A stretch of 25,500 bases of DNA, taken from Spirochaetia bacterium UBA6919. GTDB taxonomy: Bacteria; Spirochaetota; UBA6919. The stretch spans positions 4,837 to 30,336 of the forward strand of contig DKAT01000025.1 in the NCBI GenBank assembly GCA_002450905.1. The letters are read 5' to 3'. The notes beneath the pieces are model-generated. The model did no database searches. It saw only the letters and a list, made by a program, of their open reading frames with translations, and was not told the origin of the DNA. Positions 1-7,409 of the stretch are shown here, one piece after another (the stretch's first letter is position 1; each line of letters begins with the position of its first letter). The translations under genes and the position numbers were made by a program.

Positions 1-1219
1 TTTTCCAGATCCCATTGACTGAGAGTTCTATTATCTGAATTATATCCTTTAATGAGAAAATTAATAATAAACTTAACAAACTGCCTAATATTGCACCAAA
101 TAATCCAATTAAAAATCCTTCCAAGATAAATATTTTTCTTATTTTGCCAGAATTAACACCAAATGATCTTAATATACCAATCTCCCGTTTTTTATCCATA
201 ACTATAATATTTAAATTAATATATACAGTAACAACAACTGTAGCAAATATCATGATTACCAAAATCACATACATTAAAACTGATTCCCATTCAAATGCCT
301 GGAGTAAATTACTGTTAAGAAATTTCCAGGTATAATATGAATAATTATTTCCTAGGTGCTTTGTCAAATATTCTAAAACGACATTCGTCTTATCCTTATC
401 GGATAATTTTATTCCAATACCTTCAACCCCTCTAATTCGATTATGGTTTATAGTTTTTTTAGGACTAAACAATTTTTGTGCTGTTTTTAAATTGGTAAAG
501 ATATAGCGACTATCATATTCTAAATATCCTGATTTAAATACCCCTGTTACGAATACAAATTTTACAGAGATAATTTCATTTATTTTTGAATTATTTGCAT
601 TTTGTGTGGGCTGGGAAAGTAGGAGTTTCATTTTAACTATTTTTCTATTTCTGATCTTTTCTAAAAATGAAAGATATTGTTTTCTTGTTGGATTTAGTAT
701 TTGAGCTAGTTTATCCCCAATGACTATCCCAAAACTCTTGTTTATTTCGTGTTTTCCTGCAATCAGAGGGAAATGTTCGAGAAATGATTTATCTTTTAAA
801 AAGATTTTTGAATCAAATCCTCTTATCATGACGCCCTGATGTTTCTTTTCTCCAAAAAATAATATGGAAAATCCGTTGAGATAGGGTGAATAAATATTAA
901 CATATTGGGCAAATGGGTTTGTTTTGTCATTTTTTAATTTAGATAAATCGGATAATTTCTTTATTAGTCTATCATAATTAAATAACAAGTCCTCGCTTGG
1001 CATATTGCGAATTTGTATATGAAAATTTTTATTTATATGTTTAGATTTAATACTTTCATGAAAACCACTCATAACAGACATTGTAACCATTGGAATAATA
1101 ACTGCAAGCATTACAATTCCCACACCCATTATTGAAATTCTGGATATAAAATTATTTGCTTTGCGGGATTTTAAGTATCGATATGCTATAAAAAATTCGT
1201 ATCTCAAAATATATTCCAA
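1..1219 (-). CDS. LolC/LolE-type lipoprotein-release ABC transporter permease (C-terminus cut off by window edge)
   Basis: Membrane subunit of the family that extracts lipoproteins from the inner membrane for delivery to the outer membrane, powered by a LolD ATPase. The minus-strand frame is open from a TTG at 1217-1219 to base 1, about 406 codons. It shows the family layout: a short cytoplasmic start (YEFFIAYRYLKSRK), a first membrane segment at about residues 25-50 followed by MSGFHESI, a large soluble periplasmic domain, a second segment near residue 315, the signature MDKKREIGILRSFG, and a third segment near 365-390. LolC/E proteins are about 400 residues, so only a few tens of residues should be missing. 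No in-frame ATG precedes the first membrane segment and a stop lies shortly upstream, so TTG (or an ATT beside it) is the likeliest start; no clear Shine-Dalgarno is visible. LolC and LolE cannot be told apart here. The likely partner LolD lies 22 kb away. Confidence 0.85.
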   Translation of the reverse strand, partial: MEYILRYEFFIAYRYLKSRKANNFISRISIMGVGIVMLAVIIPMVTMSVMSGFHESIKSKHINKNFHIQIRNMPSEDLLFNYDRLIKKLSDLSKLKNDKTNPFAQYVNIYSPYLNGFSILFFGEKKHQGVMIRGFDSKIFLKDKSFLEHFPLIAGKHEINKSFGIVIGDKLAQILNPTRKQYLSFLEKIRNRKIVKMKLLLSQPTQNANNSKINEIISVKFVFVTGVFKSGYLEYDSRYIFTNLKTAQKLFSPKKTINHNRIRGVEGIGIKLSDKDKTNVVLEYLTKHLGNNYSYYTWKFLNSNLLQAFEWESVLMYVILVIMIFATVVVTVYINLNIIVMDKKREIGILRSFGVNSGKIRKIFILEGFLIGLFGAILGSLLSLLLIFSLKDIIQIIELSVNGIWK

Positions 1220-1543
1220 AATAATGTTAATATCTATAGAAAGATATTTATTTTGTTATGACATAAAATTGTCTTTTTAAATCAGATAATAAAATAATGA
1301 TAAATCATACTAATGTCCTTGATTTTCTTTTAAAATAAAAAAAAATCTTTTTATTCATTATTCTAAAAAAATATCGTTGACATTTTATCAAAATCCTTAT
1401 ACTATTATAGTAAATTATCATATTCATATAATAATCACGTATTCACGCATCAAATTTATTGAAGCTAATTCAAACTCATATAATACAAACAAAAAATAGA
1501 ATATATGATTGAATTTAATTAGAAGGAATGGTAGAAAGTCGAT
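1220..1543. other. Divergent intergenic region (324 bp)
   Basis: Very A+T-rich gap between the left-going permease and the right-going tail-anchored protein gene. It holds the strong plus-strand promoter listed separately, then a leader of about 130 nt. I see no RNA gene or further reading frame. No convincing minus-strand promoter for the permease was found. Confidence 0.6.
1377..1405 (+). promoter_or_regulatory. Sigma70-type promoter for the 1544 operon
   Basis: TTGACA at 1377-1382, a 17-nt spacer, then TACTAT at 1400-1405. The -35 matches consensus fully, the -10 five of six. It lies in the divergent gap and points at the 1544 gene and yqeK. Transcription would start near 1412, leaving a leader of about 130 nt. 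Confidence 0.55.
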
Positions 1544-2581
1544 ATGCCAGATGATTCTCTCTTTGGGAAAGAAAAAGATTTTATTTTCTTAAAATCAAGA
1601 TTTTATAATGATGACAAAGGTGTCTATGGATTATTTTATATATTATTTGAGCCAGCTACAAAGAATTATGAGAAAATGGATATAATGGCAACACATTTCA
1701 AAACATATATAAACAATGTGATTCCAGAAGGCAATTGGGAAGCGTGCGATTGGTCTATATTAGAGGATATTATCAATGCAGCAAAGTTTAAAGGAGAATT
1801 TAACGATTTAATCACTAAAGATATGCAACACGCCATCGTTAAAATTCTTAATTCAGCAGAAATAGAATATATTACTTCCATGATTATAAAAAAAGAAATT
1901 GATGAATTAAGAAAAATGTTTAATGATATCTTCAGAAAGACTTTGGGAGAAAGTTCTGTCCACTTTGATTTTACTTTCGAAAATGTAACCAGTAAAGATA
2001 TCGAAAATAAAATTAAAATGAAAGAAGAGGCTATTTCTTTAGAAAAAAAAGAAATGGACGAGAAAGAAGCGCAATATAATAAAGTAAAACAACAACTGCC
2101 AGAAAATTCCGCAATTATAGATGTATCTTTTGTCCTATCCCCTGTTTCAGGAATAACGATGGATGAATTAAAGACAGGTCAAAAAATTATGGTACGAATC
2201 GACCTTAAAAGTACAAAAGGTAAATATTTTGCCAGCCTCCTTGAAGTTGAGAAGGAAGGTGTTTGTAAACCCATTCCCGCTACGATTACAAAAATAACTA
2301 AAAGTCCTCATGATGAAATTTTCTTTCTTGTTAAGATCCAGGAAGGTATTTTTGGACGGATTATTGAAACTGAACCCGTCAAAGTTAGGTTGTTTGATCC
2401 ATCAAAGGATAAAGATCTTCAAAAAACAGTTTCTATGGATAAGTCAGGCCAAAATTCTTCAAGTGATTCAACTCTTGATAAACAAATTGAGTCTGAAAGT
2501 AATCTATTATTATATATCATTATCTCTACAGGTATAATTTTATTAATTATAATTATCTATCTTTACATGTTTTCAAATTAA
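1544..2581 (+). CDS. Hypothetical tail-anchored membrane protein
   Basis: 345-residue protein I do not recognise. Visible parts: an N-terminal region of mixed helices and strands (residues 1-150); a charged helical, coiled-coil-like stretch rich in Lys and Glu (about 150-185); a strand-rich domain (about 190-285) with the repeated pattern of hydrophobic residues expected of a small beta domain; a Ser/Asp/Lys linker; and a single very hydrophobic segment at about 320-342 just before the end. With no signal peptide, that makes it a probable tail-anchored inner-membrane protein whose bulk is cytoplasmic. It starts 140 nt after a consensus-like promoter and ends 2 nt before yqeK, so the two are very likely cotranscribed. 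AGAAGG lies about 18 nt upstream of the ATG, further than usual. The TPR protein at 4445 has the same tail-anchored layout. Confidence 0.75.
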   Translation: MPDDSLFGKEKDFIFLKSRFYNDDKGVYGLFYILFEPATKNYEKMDIMATHFKTYINNVIPEGNWEACDWSILEDIINAAKFKGEFNDLITKDMQHAIVKILNSAEIEYITSMIIKKEIDELRKMFNDIFRKTLGESSVHFDFTFENVTSKDIENKIKMKEEAISLEKKEMDEKEAQYNKVKQQLPENSAIIDVSFVLSPVSGITMDELKTGQKIMVRIDLKSTKGKYFASLLEVEKEGVCKPIPATITKITKSPHDEIFFLVKIQEGIFGRIIETEPVKVRLFDPSKDKDLQKTVSMDKSGQNSSSDSTLDKQIESESNLLLYIIISTGIILLIIIIYLYMFSN

Positions 2582-2583
2582 AT

Positions 2584-3165
2584 ATGCTGACACAACTTTC
2601 AAATCTGGTTAACATAGCCAAACAACATGCTGAAAATCAATTAAAAATTAATAGATATAACCATACCCTTGGTGTTGTTGAAACAGCATGTCGTTTGGGT
2701 CAATACTTTCATCTTGATACAGATAAATTAAAAATTGCGGGCTATCTTCATGATATTGCCAAACATTTTTCTATAGATGAAATGCAGAATATCTGCAAAA
2801 GAGAAAATATTAAATTAGATCAATATGAAAAAAATAATCACGGATTACTACACGGAAAAATATCAAGATTTATTGCTGAAACTAATAATAAAATTACTGA
2901 TTTAGACATCTTAAATGCTATTTCAAGCCATACTACTGGACGTGTCGGGATGTCAATATATGAAGAAATTATATATATAGCAGATTTTTGCGAGCCATCT
3001 AGGGATTACATCAATGGAGAAGAAATAATTCAACTAGCTATGAAAAATATTAAGGAAGCTGTTTTTACCGTTGTATCAAAAAAATTAGCCTATGTTATTG
3101 AACAGAAAGGTGTAATCCATCCAAAAAGTGTCGAAGTGTATAATTATTATCATATTAAAAAATAG
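2584..3165 (+). CDS. yqeK: YqeK family HD-domain bis(5'-nucleosyl)-tetraphosphatase (symmetrical)
   Basis: Predicted metal-dependent HD-domain hydrolase. Characterised YqeK proteins split diadenosine tetraphosphate symmetrically into two ADP. In the 193-residue protein the metal and active-site pattern is complete: H27 (RYNHTLGV), H56-D57 in GYLHDIAKHF, H86 and H90 in the NHGLLHG stretch, H116 in SSHTTGR, and D134 in IYIADFCEPSRDY, the last two being hallmarks of YqeK rather than generic HD proteins. Length matches the family (about 185-200). The ATG lies 2 nt after the TAA of the upstream gene with no own Shine-Dalgarno, so it is probably translated by coupling from the 1544 cistron. In many bacteria yqeK sits beside nadD and rsfS; here neither is present. 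Confidence 0.9.
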   Translation: MLTQLSNLVNIAKQHAENQLKINRYNHTLGVVETACRLGQYFHLDTDKLKIAGYLHDIAKHFSIDEMQNICKRENIKLDQYEKNNHGLLHGKISRFIAETNNKITDLDILNAISSHTTGRVGMSIYEEIIYIADFCEPSRDYINGEEIIQLAMKNIKEAVFTVVSKKLAYVIEQKGVIHPKSVEVYNYYHIKK

Positions 3166-3166
3166 C

Positions 3167-3190
3167 TTTATAGATTCATCACTCTATAAA
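3167..3190 (+). terminator. Possible weak terminator after yqeK
   Basis: Immediately after the yqeK stop codon there is a perfect 8-bp inverted repeat, TTTATAGA at 3167-3174 and TCTATAAA at 3183-3190, with an 8-nt loop. The stem is A/T-rich and is not followed by a U-tract, so termination is doubtful. Confidence 0.25.
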
Positions 3191-3333
3191 TAATAAAATA
3201 ATATCAAATAATTATCATATAAACCCCAAATACTAATTGTCTAATGTTTTTTCTAATCTTGCCGAAATTATAAATAATTTTAAAACTTTAATAATACTAT
3301 TATGATTAATTAACTAATTAAAGGATATTTATA

Positions 3334-4458
3334 ATGATTAAACATCCTCAAAATATCCGTTTTTTAAAAAGAGCCATTGAACTAGCTAAATCAGTCAAGG
3401 GAAGTACTTCTCCAAATCCTGCTGTGGGCGCTGTATTAGTTAAAAATAATCATATCATTTCCGAAGGTGCTACTCAAAAACCCGGATCTGATCATGCTGA
3501 AGTCGTTGCTATAAAAAATGCAAAGGGTCAATCCTACGGAAGCACTTTATATGTTACTCTAGAGCCTTGTTGTACTTACGGCAGAACTCCTCCCTGTACT
3601 AATCTGATAATTGAGAAAGGTATACAACAAGTTATAATCGGAGTTCTTGATCCAAATCCAAAGGTCAATGGCAGGGGAATCGAGGTCTTAATTAATTCGG
3701 GTATCAAGGTTGAATATGGTTTCTTTGAAGACGAAATAAATACAATTAATGAAGATTTTAATAAATATATCACAAAAAATATCCCATATGGTATTGCAAA
3801 ATATGCTATGACATTAGATGGGAAAATTGCGACAGGCAAAGGTGATTCTAAATGGATATCTTCAGAACAGTCAAGAAATATTGTTCATCATCTCAGAAAT
3901 CAGGTTGATGCCGTATTGGTAGGGGTAAATACAGTTATTTGTGATAATCCTGAGTTAAATGTGAGACTTGAAAATAAGCATAAGGACCCGATTAGAGTTA
4001 TTATAGATAGCCAAGGGAGAACTCCGTTTCATTCAAAAGTATTTCAAGACAAAAACAAAACTATATTTGTATTAAAAAAAACTGCTCTGAACGAAAATCA
4101 TAGGATTCGTTTTATAAACGAGTGTCAAAACAATGGGAAACAAATTATATATGATGATAGTGATGGAGATAAAATATCTCTTAAAAAAGTTTTTCAGGAA
4201 CTCGTCAAATTAGATATAATATCAGTCCTGATTGAAGGAGGGGGGGATATACTTTCATCTAGTTTACAAGAGCATTTGGTTGATAAAATAATATGTTTTA
4301 TTGCTCCTAAAATAGTTTTGGGAAAGCAGGGCATATTTCCATTTGGTGGAACTGGATATGAAAAAATAGAAGATGCTATTCCTGTAAATAAATTAACATT
4401 CAAACAAGTGGAGAACGATATAATGGTCACTGGATATGTAAATTATGATCTCAACTAA
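3334..4458 (+). CDS. ribD: Bifunctional riboflavin biosynthesis protein RibD (deaminase/reductase)
   Basis: Catalyses two successive cytoplasmic steps of riboflavin synthesis: deamination of the 2,5-diaminopyrimidine ribosylamine phosphate and reduction of its ribosyl side chain. The 374-residue protein has both domains. Residues 1-145 form a zinc cytidine-deaminase fold with HAE at 54-56 and TLEPCC at 75-80 followed by TPPC, giving zinc ligands H54, C79 and C88. From about residue 155 (AKYAMTLDGKIA) the RibD_C reductase domain begins, with DSKWISS, VDAVLVGVNTV and IEGGG motifs. Length is typical of the family. AAAGGA sits about 8 nt before the ATG. The end overlaps the next gene by 14 nt. 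No other rib gene is in the window and I saw no FMN riboswitch in the 168-nt upstream gap. Confidence 0.95.
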   Translation: MIKHPQNIRFLKRAIELAKSVKGSTSPNPAVGAVLVKNNHIISEGATQKPGSDHAEVVAIKNAKGQSYGSTLYVTLEPCCTYGRTPPCTNLIIEKGIQQVIIGVLDPNPKVNGRGIEVLINSGIKVEYGFFEDEINTINEDFNKYITKNIPYGIAKYAMTLDGKIATGKGDSKWISSEQSRNIVHHLRNQVDAVLVGVNTVICDNPELNVRLENKHKDPIRVIIDSQGRTPFHSKVFQDKNKTIFVLKKTALNENHRIRFINECQNNGKQIIYDDSDGDKISLKKVFQELVKLDIISVLIEGGGDILSSSLQEHLVDKIICFIAPKIVLGKQGIFPFGGTGYEKIEDAIPVNKLTFKQVENDIMVTGYVNYDLN

Positions 4459-5650
4459 TAAAAGTTTAAGATATTACGAACTTGGTGCCCAGGCAATTTT
4501 AAAAGATAAACACAACAGGGCAAAAAAATGGCTTCAAATAGCAAAATTTTATGGACATCCTTCCAACGATATTTATTATCAGTATGGTATCATTTCATTT
4601 AAAGAACTTAATTTATCCGATGCTATTCATAATTTTCACCTCTATATCTCTTCAAAAAATAAGTCGGATTATGATGTATTTTATTATCTAGCTGAATCCT
4701 ATGTTTTATTAGGTGGAAAAGATGAAGCCATTCGAAATTATAAAAAGATTATTGAAGAATCAAGTGATGTTTTATTACAATGTAAATCATTATTCAGTTT
4801 AAAAATATTAAAATATTATTCCCAATCTACTATTGAACAGATTGTCCAGAAAAAATTTAATTTCATGTTAGATATTCAGTCGAAAGTATTGGAAAATTTA
4901 AGAATTAATGCCCTGATCTATGCTCTTAATGATCAATATGATAATGCTATTGAGATTTTATATAAGATTATCCACTTATCACCTAATCTTATTGAAGCTT
5001 ATAAAGAACTCATTGAATGTTTGTTTGCTACAAAGCAATATATTAATATAATTCGCATTTTTAATGATTGTAAACCTTTATTAAAAAAAGATCGGACATT
5101 GATTTATTATTATGCGAAAGCAAGTTATTTATTAAACAACTTTTCTGAAGCTAAAAAGGGATTATTATATGTAATAAGACATATTCCATCGAATGGTAAG
5201 TTCTTTTATAATCTAGCGAATATATACTATAAATTAAATAAACATAATAAGGCAGCTAAATATTATTTTAAAGCTATTCAATACGATAAAGATTTTTATA
5301 TATGTTATTATAATATCGGTGTAATTTATCAAAAAGCTGGTCTAGTTGATCTTAGCGAGGAAAATTATTTAAAATCAAAAGAATTTACAGATTCTTATTA
5401 TCCTGTGGATTATAATCTTGGCATTTTATATTTTCAAAAAAAAGATTACAATAAATCATTGAATAGTTTTTTAGAAACCTGTGAACAAAATCAGAGTGAT
5501 CTTAAAGCTAAACATAATTTTAACGCGGTAAAAAATATAAAACTCGTCGACGCTGAAAATAAAGATAATAAAAGTCTTGTTAGTGTGACTAATATATATC
5601 TGTTTATAATAGCTGGGTTGCTGTTTATTATATATCTTTTATTAAGATAG
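4445..5650 (+). CDS. TPR-repeat protein with C-terminal membrane anchor
   Basis: 401-residue scaffold-type protein. Tetratricopeptide-like helix pairs recur throughout; the clearest are at residues 235-330, where units such as FFYNLANIYYKLNKHNKA and CYYNIGVIYQKAGLVDLS show the usual small-residue and Tyr/Ala pattern. A single hydrophobic stretch at about 380-400 (IYLFIIAGLLFIIYLLLR) ends the protein, so it is likely a tail-anchored inner-membrane protein with a cytoplasmic TPR domain. TPR domains bind partner proteins; the partner is unknown. The ATG lies inside the last codons of ribD (14-nt overlap), which implies cotranscription and probably translational coupling. The next gene begins 6 nt after its stop. 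No enzyme motif is present. Confidence 0.8.
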   Translation: MISTNKSLRYYELGAQAILKDKHNRAKKWLQIAKFYGHPSNDIYYQYGIISFKELNLSDAIHNFHLYISSKNKSDYDVFYYLAESYVLLGGKDEAIRNYKKIIEESSDVLLQCKSLFSLKILKYYSQSTIEQIVQKKFNFMLDIQSKVLENLRINALIYALNDQYDNAIEILYKIIHLSPNLIEAYKELIECLFATKQYINIIRIFNDCKPLLKKDRTLIYYYAKASYLLNNFSEAKKGLLYVIRHIPSNGKFFYNLANIYYKLNKHNKAAKYYFKAIQYDKDFYICYYNIGVIYQKAGLVDLSEENYLKSKEFTDSYYPVDYNLGILYFQKKDYNKSLNSFLETCEQNQSDLKAKHNFNAVKNIKLVDAENKDNKSLVSVTNIYLFIIAGLLFIIYLLLR

Positions 5651-5656
5651 GGCTAT

Positions 5657-6115
5657 ATGGATATTAAAAATGATTTCAATATACTCATGAAATTACGTTC
5701 TGAAAATCATCGTGAATTTCGTTTTCAAATTATCTCAAGATTAAATAAAATTTCCAGTGCTAAGGATTATATTTCATTCTGCGAGATCTTAAATCAGTTT
5801 AAAAAAGAATTTATAACGGATACGATTTTTTTTATAGATAATATTAATGATATTTTAAGAAATCTAATTCTAAGTGATAAAATTAATTTTAAAAACTTAT
5901 ATAAAGAGTTACTATTTATAGCACAGATTGGTGATAATTACACAATTGATCTTCTTTATAAAGTGCTTGATAAATTTGAAAAGGATGAGACAAAGCATAA
6001 AGAATTACAAAAGTCTATTGATCAATTAGAAACTCGATTAAGACGTTTTGAAGAGGAATTTGATGAATTGGGTCTCTACCCCATGTTAGATATATACGAT
6101 AAATGGATGGATTAG
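5657..6115 (+). CDS. Hypothetical small helical protein, operon partner of the TPR protein
   Basis: 152-residue cytoplasmic protein with no signal peptide or membrane segment, not recognised. It is predicted all-helical: two or three amphipathic helix pairs in residues 1-105, then a strongly charged coiled-coil-like helix at about 105-140 (KHKELQKSIDQLETRLRRFE). It starts 6 nt after the TPR gene's stop, so it is in the same operon, and a helical-hairpin protein next to a TPR scaffold could be an interaction partner (inference). The following 1.1 kb is decayed sequence, so this is probably the last intact cistron of the ribD operon. Confidence 0.6.
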   Translation: MDIKNDFNILMKLRSENHREFRFQIISRLNKISSAKDYISFCEILNQFKKEFITDTIFFIDNINDILRNLILSDKINFKNLYKELLFIAQIGDNYTIDLLYKVLDKFEKDETKHKELQKSIDQLETRLRRFEEEFDELGLYPMLDIYDKWMD

Positions 6116-6140
6116 TAATTGGTATAATTTTTATAAGCTA

Positions 6141-6488
6141 TTTAATTTGAAATCTTTTAAAGAAAAGTTTCAGATCTCGCCATTGCAATAGAGTTACATA
6201 GATTCAATTAAAAATAATATTACGGATGGGTATAAAAAATTAAATACTATTGTCTCGAAGATGACTGAAGATTTAATTTATCGATTATTGATCATAGAAA
6301 TTAGTGGGTTATTTTAATGGATTGAGAAAGGTGGAAAAATTGGAGTAGTGAAGTCGGAATAGCTTTATATTAACGAAAAATACTTTAATCGAAATGAAAG
6401 TTATCTCAAAATAGTACTTCTACTTAAATATTTCTAGGATTTATTATCTTGGCAAAGAAAAAAGATATGTAAAACTGGAGATAAAGAA
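6141..6488 (+). pseudogene. Decayed coding remnant upstream of 6489
   Basis: No intact gene. The frame that starts at 6141 reads as protein-like sequence (for example FNLKSFKEKFQISPLQ, DGYKKLNTIVSKMTEDLIYR, WIEKGGKIGVVKSE, LYINEKYFNRNESYLK) interrupted by stops at 6189 (TAG), 6315 (TAA), 6360 (TAG) and 6435 (TAG). Three of these could come from one-base changes of Tyr codons and one from a Gln codon. The same frame runs on without a shift into the 6489 pseudogene. Either it is the decayed front part of that gene or a separate small gene. I do not recognise the family. Confidence 0.45.
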
Positions 6489-7214
6489 ATGGATATAGAT
6501 CAAAAACATATCATTTAATCCAAAATTTTTGGTGATGTGGCTGAAAAAATTATATTAAAAAAACCTCGATTTAAAGAATTAGAATGGCCTGAGACATGCA
6601 CATTTAGGTATCAACAATTATAAAAATACAGCTACATATTTGATAAAAATACAATCGAAAAATATATAGAATTTACGATTACTTGGTATAAATATCATTT
6701 CACACCTTATTTTCTTAGAAAAAACAAAGCTTTTATAAACGAGTATCCAGAATTAGTGAAAGTACTTAATTCTGTTGAAGAAAAATTAAGGGAGATGATT
6801 AATAAAGAAATGCTACTTGAAAAAGAAATGTTAGATAGATACCCAGTTCCAATTATACCAGATAAAAAAATTAAAATATACCAAATTATTAAACAATATA
6901 TAAAAAGAAATAAACCAGAATTTTCTAAATATAGTAAAAATGATGGTGCTATAACTTTTTCAAAACCGTGGGAAAACAGCAATCTATTAATAGATTTTGC
7001 TAAAGGAAAATATGGTTCTAATCTATTATCGTTACACATGGGAATAGATAAACCTCCTATATTTTTTGAAACAGGACGATTATTTGGTGGAGGACAAGCA
7101 GTTTTTTATTTTGCAGATGAACAAGAATTAGAAACTGTTTTAGATAAAGCTTTTTATTATTTTGATACTATTTTTAATTATTTTATAGAACAAGTCAGTA
7201 TGGTAAATTTGTAA
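6489..7214 (+). pseudogene. Hypothetical protein gene inactivated by two in-frame stop codons
   Basis: A gene of 242 codons can be read from an ATG at 6489, preceded by GGAG with an 8-nt spacer, to a TAA at 7212-7214. It is interrupted by TAA at 6516-6518 and TAA at 6621-6623 without any frame change. Between and after the stops the sequence is coherent: residues after the first stop begin SKIFGDVAEKIILKKPRF, and after the second KYSYIFDKNTIEKYIEFT. The longest open part starts at a GTG at 6756, gives 152 residues and has no Shine-Dalgarno, so that start looks artificial. The C-terminal half has a Gly-rich turn (FETGRLFGGGQAVFYF) and an aromatic-rich end. No enzyme motif, signal peptide or membrane segment is visible, and I do not recognise the family. 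Sequencing error is possible but two separate stops make true decay likelier. Confidence 0.6.
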
Positions 7215-7303
7215 TTTTCGGGAAAAATATGACATAAGAAAGTGGTATTATTATGTTGAGAAATTCAAACTTTATAATTGAATAGGTTTAAACTATCCTA
7301 TAT

Positions 7304-7349
7304 TTTTTCCCATGATCTTCCGATGTTTCTCCCATGAAGGGGCAGATTA
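7304..7349 (+). repeat. Dispersed 46-bp element, copy 1 (three phased 11-bp units)
   Basis: About 83% identical (38 of 46 positions, counted by hand) to 22208-22253. It contains three abutting 11-bp units: TTTTCCCATGA (7305-7315), TCTTCCGATGT (7316-7326) and TTCTCCCATGA (7327-7337). It lies in the gap between the 6489 pseudogene and the convergent yifB, about 90 nt after the pseudogene stop, and follows a T-run. Confidence 0.55.
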
Positions 7350-7409
7350 GCATCAGGAAAATATTTTTTTAAGATATTAACATGAATTTAGTATTTTTAT
7401 ATTGAATAC

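Noticed and set aside
144..335. Plus-strand open frame of 63 codons
   Set aside because: Antisense to the LolC/E-type permease, whose minus-strand frame carries clear family motifs.
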